A stretch of DNA of 29,335 nucleotides from a virus: positions 1 to 29,335 of IMG/VR virus record IMGVR_UViG_3300031787_000613; one strand, written 5' to 3'. Positions 13,099-20,652 of this stretch are shown here, one piece after another. The translations under genes were made by a program, and so were the position numbers. The notes under the pieces are model-generated. The model saw nothing but the letters and a program-made list of their open reading frames with translations, had not been told where the DNA came from and made no database searches. How positions within the stretch are numbered: the stretch's first letter is position 1; each line of letters starts with the position of its first letter.

Positions 13099-13603
13099 CG
13101 TTTAAATAAGCGAACTCACCGAAATATTTCAGGGCCGCCTCGTTATATGCGAAAGCGGCTTCTTCTTCTGTTAAATAGCCTCCTAGACTTATTCTTTTGT
13201 AATTAACTCTAATTCGGGCGTAGAATCTACCATCTCGTTTATCATGATGTACTCCTTTATATTTTTTTAGTCCTCTAGGTCTTTGGTTCGCAGCTTGTTG
13301 TGATCTTGTCGCTAATCTAAGCTTGCCAGTATTTTCATAATCATGATCTGAATGGTCTATTTCTAAATCCCCAGGATCTTTATTCGTCTTAAGAGCGTAA
13401 TAAACTCTATGGTTTAAATAAGCTGTATTAAGGAGAGAAAACTCATAGTATGTCAAATTTTTTCGTTTGCATTTGTTACCTACAGGATCCCCTACTTTTA
13501 CTCTGTTCGAAGGTCTTTTAATCCACCGTAATCTCTGAGGAATACTTTCGTCGATTTGTACCCATTCCCGAATTAGATTGACATCTATAAATTTTGAATT
13601 CAC
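13043..13603 (-). CDS. HNH homing endonuclease with AP2 domain
   Basis: This 186-residue protein shows an HNH core at residues 81-107 (EIDHSDHDYENTGKLRLATR, then SQQAANQ) with the preceding LNHRVYYAL segment, followed by an AP2-type DNA-binding domain (KKYKGVHHDKRDGRFYARI, ISLGGYLTEEEAAFAYNEAA, about 113-168). This is the standard layout of free-standing phage homing endonucleases. It is on the opposite strand to its neighbours and more A+T-rich than they are, as expected for an invader. It starts with GTG. Its last 18 codons run antisense through the 3' end of the HhH gene. It probably cuts an allele lacking it and spreads by repair. Confidence 0.92.
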   Translation of the reverse strand: MNSKFIDVNLIREWVQIDESIPQRLRWIKRPSNRVKVGDPVGNKCKRKNLTYYEFSLLNTAYLNHRVYYALKTNKDPGDLEIDHSDHDYENTGKLRLATRSQQAANQRPRGLKKYKGVHHDKRDGRFYARIRVNYKRISLGGYLTEEEAAFAYNEAALKYFGEFAYLNVIQHKSSHQPELHPNQPA

Positions 13604-13635
13604 GTAGACTGAGGCAAGTCCTAGGAGTATAGCGC

Positions 13636-14256
13636 GTGGCCCAGTTCACTCAGCAGGAGTTGGAGCAACTACAAAGTTATCTTGCTCAACAGGGTGTTGT
13701 ATTTCAACCCGATACAACCGATGCAACTAAGAGAGAAGTAATCTACGCCGCAGTAAATCAGTTAACTAGAAACAGTCCACAAGTTTTCGGGTACAGACTT
13801 GATGATTTTAATTTTAGTCGTACTGCGTATTTCCTAGGTTATAATATTGCTACAGTGCCCGCTGGCGATTACGCCAGGTTAATGGAAGCGTGTAATAGCA
13901 TCCCCAGCGAGTTCTACTATGACAAAATAGTTGAGCAGCTAGAGCGCTGTGCAGATGCTGAGAGATTAACAGAGCTTGCTACTGGTCGTGCAACCAGTCG
14001 TCAAGAAACTATTCTAGGTGATGTCAGCCGTTCTATTAACATTCAAGACAAACGAGAAACTGCACGTATCTGGAGAGAGAATTTTCTATACGAGACCGAC
14101 AGGTTAGCGCATATGCTCTATGTGCCAAACTATAGGGATCCTGTTGCTGCTCGTTATCGATTTGAACGGAGTGGGGGCGAATTCATCCAAGCTATTCCTG
14201 GTCCTCCTGATGTGTCACGAGCTGATCGTCTGTTTTTCTACGCAAATTGGCGCTAA
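13636..14256 (+). CDS. Hypothetical head/tail-region protein
   Basis: This 206-residue protein starts with GTG and is not recognised. It is mostly helical and charged (FTQQELEQLQSYLAQQGVVF, LEQLERCADAERLTELA-like stretches) and ends with an aromatic segment (ADRLFFYANWR). Size and position downstream of the capsid unit would suit a head-tail adaptor or completion protein, but no family motif confirms it. The upstream neighbour is the homing endonuclease; expression probably depends on a promoter before 12661 or in the short gap at 13604-13635. Confidence 0.7.
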   Translation: MAQFTQQELEQLQSYLAQQGVVFQPDTTDATKREVIYAAVNQLTRNSPQVFGYRLDDFNFSRTAYFLGYNIATVPAGDYARLMEACNSIPSEFYYDKIVEQLERCADAERLTELATGRATSRQETILGDVSRSINIQDKRETARIWRENFLYETDRLAHMLYVPNYRDPVAARYRFERSGGEFIQAIPGPPDVSRADRLFFYANWR

Positions 14257-14281
14257 CATACACATAAAGTAGAGCACTCTA

Positions 14282-16009
14282 ATGGCTGGGCTTTTAGGAG
14301 ATTTAGTCGGGGCTGGGCGCCAGGGAATGCGCGAGTTACAGACACTTGAGCCTGTTGTCCGTGCCTTCTTCGAGTCCTTTGTTAAGAAGGGCGGCCCTGT
14401 TCCGGTTCAGCCCCGGATTAATGTTCCTCCGAATCCCGCCACGGGGCGATTCCAAAAACAACTTCCTGGTCCTCGCGAAGTTCCTGCAGGCAGTATCCCT
14501 CGTCAGGCTCAATATCCCCAAGCTCCTCAGGTTACTCCCGTCGGTCCTCGTCGCGGTCCCGGTCTTCCTCAGGCACCCGGCCAGATGCCGCTCCCAATTC
14601 GGGAGGCGCTTTCTACTCCGGGCACAACAATTATGGGGCGTTCAAGCGCGTTAGTCCCTAGCTCCCCTCAAGCACCTGTACCAGCGTGGGTTCCTCAGTC
14701 CCAGGCAGCTCAGCAACTTTTGTCGACTGACCCAGGCACTTATCGGTCGATCCTGGATATTTCCAATAAAGCCAGCGATGCCTATGGCATTCCTGCTGCT
14801 GAAATTTTTGACAACCTCGTAGGCCCTCGTGGCATCGACTACTTACGCGCTCTGGAGTACGGCGAGCCTGGTGCTTTAGTTCGGCAGGGTTCTTCTTTAG
14901 CGACCAAAGGTGGAGCGAGCGGCATCCCTGGCGGCTCATCTCGTCCTGGCGGGGAAGTTCCCGGCTCCTTAATTCGTTCTTCCGGTGGCGAGGTTACTGA
15001 CCCGATCATCGAACGAGTTCGGGTAGAAGATATCACCCGTGGTGGAGCAATGACTCCCGATCAAGAGTCTGCTTTAACCTCTCTTGCTAGCCGCCCTCTC
15101 ATGGGAGGCGACGCTGTAACGGCCATGGGTACACGTAATGCTGTTGGAGGTACCCGTCAAGCTGATCTTTCCAACCTTTATAAAGCTGCCGCTGGTTTAG
15201 CCGGTGTGGGAGGTCTCGGCGCACTCCTTAATATGACCGGCGAAAGTGAGCGACAAGATCAAGGTCCGACAGCAGAGGAATCAAAGCAAGCAATGCTTGG
15301 TTTAGTCCGGAGTCAGCTCAGTCCGGAATCTCCCATGGGTCCAACCACGGCGAATCCTGAAGTCGGTGCCAAGATTCCCGCAGTTACCGGCGGCAACCCT
15401 GCGGCTCAGATTCCTGCTCCTTTAGGAACTCCGAACCTTCCGAACACCGCTAACCCCCCAGCTCCGGAGGCGATGGAGCCCGCGATGCGTGGTATGACTC
15501 AGCCCGGCATGATGGGCGCAGGTCAGGTAGTTATCCGCACTAATGACGGTGAGTCGAATTATCGTCAAGCTGCTGCTAACGCTCAAGCCCAAGGTGCCGG
15601 TCGCTTAGGGTCTGGCGCTCGTGGTATGTACGCCGTAGAACGAGCTGCAGCTACGAAGGCAGGTCAACCTGAAGCTTCGATCGCCGCTCTGCGAGGTATG
15701 GGCGCTCCGACTGCTTTCGGTATTGAGACCGACGCTGCTTTCGAGCAATGGGCTAAAGCTAACCCAGTGTTGGCCTATCGCCTGATGGAACAGCGCCGCA
15801 CGATGCCTAGTCAGCAAATGCCCGTGGTAAAACAGACTGAAATTACGTCTGAAGCCGGTACAAATGTGAATAAACTAGTAGAAGGCTCGATGAAGATGGG
15901 CGTGGAAGATCCTACCGGTCAATTCCAAGGAAGTGCCGATCTTCGTCAGTTTATGGCCCCTCGGTCTGCCGCTTATATCGGGCAGCCACCCATCAACATG
16001 TACCGCTGA
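14282..16009 (+). CDS. Large Pro/Gly/Ala-rich virion protein
   Basis: This 575-residue protein is the largest unknown in the window. Residues 40-135 are Pro/Gln/Arg-rich and disordered (PRRGPGLPQAPGQMPLP). Residues 145-200 look folded (GTYRSILDISNKASDAYGIP). A hydrophobic Gly/Ala stretch lies at about 300-318 (YKAAAGLAGVGGLGALLNM). The later part is again Pro/Gly/Met-rich with a helical patch near 425-475. It resembles in layout internal or ejected virion proteins that leave the head with the DNA, but no motif proves this. A GQFQG peptide near its C-terminus recurs near the N-terminus of the next protein. The short gap before it lacks a clear promoter. Confidence 0.75.
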   Translation: MAGLLGDLVGAGRQGMRELQTLEPVVRAFFESFVKKGGPVPVQPRINVPPNPATGRFQKQLPGPREVPAGSIPRQAQYPQAPQVTPVGPRRGPGLPQAPGQMPLPIREALSTPGTTIMGRSSALVPSSPQAPVPAWVPQSQAAQQLLSTDPGTYRSILDISNKASDAYGIPAAEIFDNLVGPRGIDYLRALEYGEPGALVRQGSSLATKGGASGIPGGSSRPGGEVPGSLIRSSGGEVTDPIIERVRVEDITRGGAMTPDQESALTSLASRPLMGGDAVTAMGTRNAVGGTRQADLSNLYKAAAGLAGVGGLGALLNMTGESERQDQGPTAEESKQAMLGLVRSQLSPESPMGPTTANPEVGAKIPAVTGGNPAAQIPAPLGTPNLPNTANPPAPEAMEPAMRGMTQPGMMGAGQVVIRTNDGESNYRQAAANAQAQGAGRLGSGARGMYAVERAAATKAGQPEASIAALRGMGAPTAFGIETDAAFEQWAKANPVLAYRLMEQRRTMPSQQMPVVKQTEITSEAGTNVNKLVEGSMKMGVEDPTGQFQGSADLRQFMAPRSAAYIGQPPINMYR

Positions 16010-16014
16010 GTCCG

Positions 16015-16416
16015 ATGGCTGACAACTACCTCACCCCTTTCGGTGCTGGCGCTTTTTCGCCAAATGCTCCTAAGTTAGATCTTGGGATTGATTTTTCCGG
16101 TCAATTCCAAGGTGGTTTTCCTGAGTACGGGCGTCAGGTTATGGCACCCAGTCCTGTTAAACCTGGGCAATCTTTCGGTGAGTTAGCTCTCGGGATTGGT
16201 TCTATTGCTGAGGGTATCGGAAATGTAATCCGAGGTGTTAAGGGTATGGAGCCCGCGCCTATGGGTATGGCCACGCGTGCTCTCTCTGACTACTTTGGTC
16301 AGAAGCAAGACACCACTTTAGAGCGTATTCTTGATCGTTTATTTGCGGAAACTCAGGATAAGTTTACCCGCAATGAACGTTCTTCCTCTGAAAGCCAAGC
16401 GCAGCTGGCTGCGTGA
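16015..16416 (+). CDS. Hypothetical late protein
   Basis: This 133-residue protein begins five bases after the previous stop and is surely co-transcribed with it. Residues 1-50 are Pro/Gly-rich (YLTPFGAGAFSPNAPKLDLG). Residues 55-80 form a Gly-zipper-like hydrophobic stretch (LALGIGSIAEGIGNVIRGV) that might contact membrane. The C-terminal third is a charged helix (TTLERILDRLFAETQDKF). It shares GQFQG with the C-terminus of the 14282..16009 product, encoded by an identical 16-base DNA segment. Function unknown; a small ejection or tail-associated protein is plausible. Confidence 0.72.
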   Translation: MADNYLTPFGAGAFSPNAPKLDLGIDFSGQFQGGFPEYGRQVMAPSPVKPGQSFGELALGIGSIAEGIGNVIRGVKGMEPAPMGMATRALSDYFGQKQDTTLERILDRLFAETQDKFTRNERSSSESQAQLAA

Positions 16417-16444
16417 TTCGCACTCACTAATTTAGAGCTCACAC

Positions 16445-16999
16445 ATGGCCTCGACTAGCACCAACAAGCAACCTTGTCTTGTAGATCGTCCTTTTTTACG
16501 GGGCGCACGTATTACCAGCGCGACTCCCGTTGCGGATCCTACGAACCCAAATCTCACCGATTTGGTTCAACTTGTCCGCGTGGGTGACCTCCCTTCTGAG
16601 GACGCTGCTTTAGTCGAGGATATCGCAATCGTCTCGAACGAAGACTATCCAGATAACAGCGGTAGGCGAACCGTCGATATCGGTTTTTATGTCTACATGC
16701 CTAATCAGGCAGCTCCTTCAACTTCTTCCGCTCTGATGATCGGTCGAGTTGAGGTCGGTCTGAGTGGCTCAACTGTTGGTTACCCTCAAAGTGTCCAACT
16801 TTTAGCCACCAACGCCCCTACACCTCAAGTAGGTAATACCGCTTTAGCCGCTCCGATTGAGCTGGGTAAGTCTGAAGGTTTGTACCTTGAAAAAGGCTAC
16901 ATTCTCTGCGCAGGTTACCTAGGTTTAGGTAATGCGGCTGTCTCTGGCGGTTTGAGTCCTTCCGGTATCACGATCCTGGCTCAAGGTGGATTCTATTGA
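16445..16999 (+). CDS. Hypothetical beta-rich virion protein
   Basis: This 184-residue protein is not recognised. Alternating hydrophobic and polar residues with Gly/Ser turns (DIGFYVYMPNQAAPSTSSAL, IGRVEVGLSGSTVGYPQSVQ, LYLEKGYILCAGYLGLG) suggest a beta-sandwich, common for decoration, tail or fibre-attachment proteins. It lies in a co-oriented series with the 511-residue protein that starts three bases after its stop. No signal peptide or catalytic motif is visible. Confidence 0.78.
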   Translation: MASTSTNKQPCLVDRPFLRGARITSATPVADPTNPNLTDLVQLVRVGDLPSEDAALVEDIAIVSNEDYPDNSGRRTVDIGFYVYMPNQAAPSTSSALMIGRVEVGLSGSTVGYPQSVQLLATNAPTPQVGNTALAAPIELGKSEGLYLEKGYILCAGYLGLGNAAVSGGLSPSGITILAQGGFY

Positions 17000-17002
17000 T
17001 CC

Positions 17003-18538
17003 ATGGCACGCCGACGCGGGTCAGATAGTTTTAACTTCAACTCGTTCAAAACGAACGCGGGTTTAAACAAAGTACCGACAATTAAGGGTTCTGATAATCA
17101 GGGGGAGCTTCTGCGCCCCCTTCCTTTTGAACGTCGGTTTAGACCCGCCATTGGGACGAAAGATTTTAGCGTTGTTAGCGATTACGATTATGCCTCGCTT
17201 TGGTGTCGATGGCGTCGTGGTTATGAGATGTCGATGTACGCTCAAGAGGCGTACGGCGGATTGACGTACAGTTTTAAATACTTCGTCTCTGGTACCCCGG
17301 GAGTTGGTGTTTTCCTCCCTGGTCTCTGCTTCATGTACCCAACAACTCGGGTCGACATGAAGATGTGGATGGTGGGTGTCCGTCCACGTGATTCGTTTCG
17401 TTTTATTGACTTCGACTACGCTATTCAATCTGTAACAACTTACAACGAGACCACTTACGCTGTTCGTCTGAGCAGCAACTTCGGGGCACCAATTTCCTTC
17501 TTTACGGGAGAAGTAGTTTCTAATCGCTTCAACTCGGACGGGACAGATAAAAAGTTTGGGTTCAATAATTACACAGTTACTGCCGTGGGTATTAATGGTG
17601 TGCCTGCTAGACCTTCTTATGCTCCTATTTTCAATACATTGTTTCTCTCGTTTTCAGCAGATAACAGCTGGTCTGTTGTTGACGAAAATAAAATGACGAT
17701 TCCTGCGTCCGGTCCACCCGCTGTTGGTGAGTACCTGACGACGGAGATGCGAGCTCAATGTACGTGCCCGGATTTTTTAGGTAGGGAAGGTTTTGATCTC
17801 TACCAAGCTTCTATTAAACGTAAATACCCCTACACAGGCGTCTTGAACACGGCGCCTGGTTTTTACGACGCGGGTGTTGATCAGACTAATCGTATTTCTA
17901 ATTCGTTGGATAATCCCGGTTTTGCTAGAACATTTGGTTTTATATACACTAATCAGATTTACAACATACCTAGATACACTCAACCTGTTTATTCTGACCC
18001 TAACTTCTTCTATTACCAGCCGAAATGGTGTAAGCACATTTACGCCGCTATGTGGGACTTACAACGTAAGTACGGTCAAGAAAACATGACGGCGCCGTGG
18101 CTACCACAGCCTACGGACGAACCGATGAACGAGTACTACCGAGAAAAGTTTGATCGCGATCTTAAGAAGCAGTCTGATTTTCTTCGTCGGGAGAAGGATC
18201 TCCGTTGGTGGCAACGGTACTCGCCAACGAAAGACGATATGCCAACTCACATGACATATCCAGATATGTATAATATGATGTCTAAGACATTAAATTACGG
18301 GGATTTAACTGGACCTTCAACAATTAACAAGGGTTATTTTGAAATGTTTACGGTCGACGAGTTCGACCCGTTTGCTCCTATCAACTTCGACGACTTAATC
18401 ACCTATGACGGCGGAACGTACGAAAACGGTGTTCTGGTGGAGCAGCCGACTAATATACTGGACGGGGGCGAGTACGCCAACGGTGTTCTAATACCACCAG
18501 TTGGTTTCCCGTCTCTCATCAATGGTGGAACGTACTGA
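17003..18538 (+). CDS. Large virion-region protein with SWIM-like Cys/His motif
   Basis: This 511-residue protein is Tyr/Phe/Trp-rich, typical of structural proteins, but carries C253-T-C255 and W-C343-K-H345-I, the CxC...CxH spacing of a SWIM zinc finger (the insert of 87 residues is longer than usual). After this motif comes a charged helical part (EYYREKFDRDLKKQSDFLRR, then EKDLRWWQRYSP). The last 45 residues hold an imperfect repeat: DGGTYENGVL, DGGEYANGVL, and NGGTY at the very end. SWIM domains bind zinc and contact DNA or protein. Here the motif could organise a tail or connector part, or bind DNA. Its stop overlaps the next start (TGATG). Confidence 0.82.
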   Translation: MARRRGSDSFNFNSFKTNAGLNKVPTIKGSDNQGELLRPLPFERRFRPAIGTKDFSVVSDYDYASLWCRWRRGYEMSMYAQEAYGGLTYSFKYFVSGTPGVGVFLPGLCFMYPTTRVDMKMWMVGVRPRDSFRFIDFDYAIQSVTTYNETTYAVRLSSNFGAPISFFTGEVVSNRFNSDGTDKKFGFNNYTVTAVGINGVPARPSYAPIFNTLFLSFSADNSWSVVDENKMTIPASGPPAVGEYLTTEMRAQCTCPDFLGREGFDLYQASIKRKYPYTGVLNTAPGFYDAGVDQTNRISNSLDNPGFARTFGFIYTNQIYNIPRYTQPVYSDPNFFYYQPKWCKHIYAAMWDLQRKYGQENMTAPWLPQPTDEPMNEYYREKFDRDLKKQSDFLRREKDLRWWQRYSPTKDDMPTHMTYPDMYNMMSKTLNYGDLTGPSTINKGYFEMFTVDEFDPFAPINFDDLITYDGGTYENGVLVEQPTNILDGGEYANGVLIPPVGFPSLINGGTY

Positions 18539-19122
18539 TGACATCTACTCCTTCTATTTTACTTCTCAAGCGCTCCGGTCTTTCATCTGATCGACCTAGC
18601 GGTGTTGTTGTACAGGGAGGCGAGCTCGCTATTTCGCGAGGTGCTACTGACCCTGGTCTTTATTTTGAAGACACCGGAGGAGCTATCCGTAAAATTGGAC
18701 CCCCGCACTACGGCACTACCGCACCAAACTCAACTCCTGCGGGTATTCCTGGTAATTCGGTCGGGGAACTCTGGACAGATAGCAGTAGCCCAAACTCTTA
18801 CCTAAATGTTTGGACTGGTTCCACGTGGGTCAAAATTGGAGCTGGGTACGCTGATTCGGCTGCCTTTGCGACCCAAGCGAATACGGCTTTACTCGCGTCC
18901 GGAGCTATTTTTGCTAGTGGCACATTCGCTCAGACCTCTTCCACCGCGATTCTGTCGTCCGGCAGTTTGTTATCTAGTGGCACCGTGATTGCCACGGGCA
19001 TTCCTGTTGCTGCGATCGACGCAGCTTTGCCGGTATCTGCCCAACAAGGGACACTGTTTTATCAAACAGCAGCCCCGAGTGGGCTCTATATTTATACTGC
19101 TGCTGGCTGGGCTCAGGTTTAA
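18538..19122 (+). CDS. Tail fibre-like protein
   Basis: This 194-residue protein has a fibre-type N-terminus (GVVVQGGELAISRG, LYFEDTGGAIRKIG) and two copies of a G-x-L-[WF]-...-[VI]-[WY]-...-W module: GELWTDSSSPNSYLNVW, and GTLFYQTAAPSGLYIYTAAG at the end. The same module occurs three times in the product at 26337..27125. Between copies is an Ala/Ser/Gly stretch with a degenerate repeat (LLASGAIFASG, ILSSGSLLSSG). It is probably part of the tail fibre or its tip and binds the cell surface. Its stop shares TTAA with the stop of the convergent Dps-like gene. Confidence 0.8.
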   Translation: MTSTPSILLLKRSGLSSDRPSGVVVQGGELAISRGATDPGLYFEDTGGAIRKIGPPHYGTTAPNSTPAGIPGNSVGELWTDSSSPNSYLNVWTGSTWVKIGAGYADSAAFATQANTALLASGAIFASGTFAQTSSTAILSSGSLLSSGTVIATGIPVAAIDAALPVSAQQGTLFYQTAAPSGLYIYTAAGWAQV

Positions 19123-19655
19123 CCGCGTAGAGTCGCTTTTAACATCCAGGAAGCTTTAAACATCTGGCCTACGAGCTCCGCCATGTAGTTTTCTACATCC
19201 GGAGCTTTGATTTCACGAGCCAGTTCGCCAATTTCCTTCGCCTGCATACCGATTTTCTCTAGGTTTTGCAGGTAAGTAATCAACATTTCGCGAGCTTCGT
19301 ACGATTTTACGTGCTTGAAACCTTTATAAGCACCTAAAAGACCTTTTTCGCACATCGGCATGAGCGTGTCCATGGTCCGGACGAACTCCGTAACCTGATC
19401 AAACTGGTCGATGTGCGCGAAATACTGCTTCTTGAGGAATTTGTGCAGCGGAAGGAACAGAGGTCCTTCGATATTGAGATGAATTAAGTGCGATTGAGTG
19501 TAAATCTGGTGCAGATGTGACGAAAGGGCCACGAGTTGGATTAACAAATCCTCCAACGTGACCCTTCGCTCCTCTAGTTCTTGAATTACTACCGTTGTTT
19601 CCGAGGGAACGAGCTCAGACGCCGGCGTGGATTCAAAAGAACCAGAGAATGTCAT
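19119..19655 (-). CDS. dps-like: Dps-like ferritin (DNA-protection / iron-storage family)
   Basis: This 178-residue protein matches Dps across its length. Residues 59-90 (starting IHLNIEGPLFLPLH) align without gaps to the Dps ferroxidase segment AHWNMRGANFIAVH...IDHLDTMAE. H59, H71, D86 and E90 fall on the four known ligands (H51, H63, D78, E82 in E. coli numbering). The position of D67 is Lys75 here, so the second iron site may be altered. The C-terminal helix (AELVGQMFKASWMLKATL) has the conserved W-x-L-x-A-x-L. Residues 1-30 form an extra tail. Dps forms 12-mers that oxidise and store iron with peroxide and can coat DNA. It lies on the reverse strand within late genes, six bases after a regulator gene, without its own Shine-Dalgarno, so translation is probably coupled. 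Confidence 0.85.
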   Translation of the reverse strand: MTFSGSFESTPASELVPSETTVVIQELEERRVTLEDLLIQLVALSSHLHQIYTQSHLIHLNIEGPLFLPLHKFLKKQYFAHIDQFDQVTEFVRTMDTLMPMCEKGLLGAYKGFKHVKSYEAREMLITYLQNLEKIGMQAKEIGELAREIKAPDVENYMAELVGQMFKASWMLKATLRG

Positions 19656-19661
19656 TTGTTA

Positions 19662-19922
19662 TCAGGCTGCGAGAGCCATTTCGGTTTCAACAGTATCTAC
19701 TTTAGCTGCAGAAGTACCCTGCAGATACTCTTCGAGTGCGTCTTTCTTGATGCGGTACAGGGACTTTGCACCATTCGGTTGCAGGTTCACGTACACGGAG
19801 GTGGGCCAGCCTCCGGGTTGGTTTGCTTCAGATAAAGCGATGCGCTTGCGCACAAAACCAGAGCTGCAGTTCAAAAGTTCAGCGGTTTCAGCAATGGTGA
19901 GCAAGGTTTTACCGTCCGACAT
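19662..19922 (-). CDS. Small HTH DNA-binding protein (excisionase/MerR-like)
   Basis: This 86-residue protein begins LLTIAETAELLNCSSGFVRK, a typical winged-helix start of the excisionase/HTH_17 type. It is followed by a wing-like region (YVNLQPNGAKSLYRI) and KKDALEEYLQ, the usual 'recognise-and-locate' ending. It is the first gene of a two-gene reverse operon with the Dps-like gene (gap of six bases) and so probably its regulator, perhaps autoregulatory. The promoter should be in 19923-20038, shared divergently with the gene at 20039. Excisionase function is possible but no integrase is in the window. Confidence 0.8.
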   Translation of the reverse strand: MSDGKTLLTIAETAELLNCSSGFVRKRIALSEANQPGGWPTSVYVNLQPNGAKSLYRIKKDALEEYLQGTSAAKVDTVETEMALAA

Positions 19923-20038
19923 TGTGTATGCGGAAGAAAAGTTACTGAGTTATGGTACCACTATTCGCGCTGTGGTGCTGGGTCTCCGGGCTTTGTAACG
20001 TCAATTTAAGCTTTTTGTAAGTATGATGAGTCTAGTGC

Positions 20039-20296
20039 GTGAGACTCAACGTGATCCGGATCGCTGGGGAGGTTTTTAAAGGATATAACCAGCCGAAACG
20101 CGACGTTCAGAGTGGCAAGGAGTACTCCGTTGCGGCCAAAGAAGGGAACAAGGTCCGTCTCGTGCGATTTGGTGATCCGAATATGGAAAATCGTAGCGAT
20201 AACCCAGATCGCAAGAAAGCTTTCAGATCACGCCATAGCTGTGATGAGAAGAAAAGTAAACTTACAGCAGGCTATTGGTCGTGTAAAAATTGGTGA
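20039..20296 (+). CDS. Small conserved phage protein with YWSC motif
   Basis: This 85-residue protein starts with GTG. Residues 25-85 have a distinct conserved look: KEYSVAAKEGNKVRLVRFGD, then RSRHSCDEKKSKLTAGYWSC and KNW at the end. From memory such a 'VRFGDP...RH.C...YWSC..W' pattern recurs in phage proteins of unknown role; the two Cys and neighbouring His could bind a metal. A TATGAT (20022-20027) is 11 bases before the start but has no matching -35. It is divergent from the HTH-Dps operon. Confidence 0.8.
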   Translation: MRLNVIRIAGEVFKGYNQPKRDVQSGKEYSVAAKEGNKVRLVRFGDPNMENRSDNPDRKKAFRSRHSCDEKKSKLTAGYWSCKNW

Positions 20297-20360
20297 GCCC
20301 TGTGCACTTTAATACTGTAAGGTAATCTGGGCTAGCATTAGGGAAGCCGAGATTCCGACC

Positions 20361-20615
20361 GTGGGTAAGCAGCGCAACGGCAGGACAGAGCTGTCCTGCG
20401 GTTTACACGTCGAAGACGAGTTCGTTTTGACGCGCATCCGTAATCGAGCTAAATCTATTGACGACCCGGCTAAGCGGGACCAGTTCTTCTGGACGATCGT
20501 CATCAAAATGATCTGCAAGGAACGTGCGTATAAAACTGTTATGGATCAAATCGGAGTGTGTGTAGACACGAACGTCGATCTCTTTGACGATGAAGACCTC
20601 TCCGTTAAAGAGTAG
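20361..20615 (+). CDS. NblA-like phycobilisome-degradation adaptor candidate
   Basis: This 84-residue protein starts with GTG. Residues 16-64 (HVEDEFVLTRIRNRAKSIDD, then QFFWTIVIKMICKERAYKTV) resemble the two-helix core of NblA: the '[L/V]-x-x-E-F-x-L' opening, a central charged break, and the '(M/I)-x-x-[KR]-[ED]-x-x-Y-K-x-[LVM]' ending. NblA bridges phycobilisomes to the Clp protease in cyanobacteria, and some cyanophages carry it to dismantle the host antenna. The acidic tail (VDTNVDLFDDEDLSVKE) is not part of classical NblA. The match is by eye; an unrelated helical phage protein is the main alternative. It precedes the lysin gene. Confidence 0.5.
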   Translation: MGKQRNGRTELSCGLHVEDEFVLTRIRNRAKSIDDPAKRDQFFWTIVIKMICKERAYKTVMDQIGVCVDTNVDLFDDEDLSVKE

Positions 20616-20652
20616 ATAGAGACGGTAAAATTGACGTAAGGATATTAAAAAG

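Noticed and set aside
19627-19998. 123-codon forward frame (and 19581..19835) opposite the HTH gene.
   Set aside because: The reverse frames encode a recognisable HTH and Dps pair; the forward frames do not resemble proteins.
20112-20312. Alternative 66-codon forward frame overlapping 20039..20296.
   Set aside because: The 20039 frame has the conserved-looking VRFGD...YWSC pattern; the alternative reads as unstructured basic sequence.
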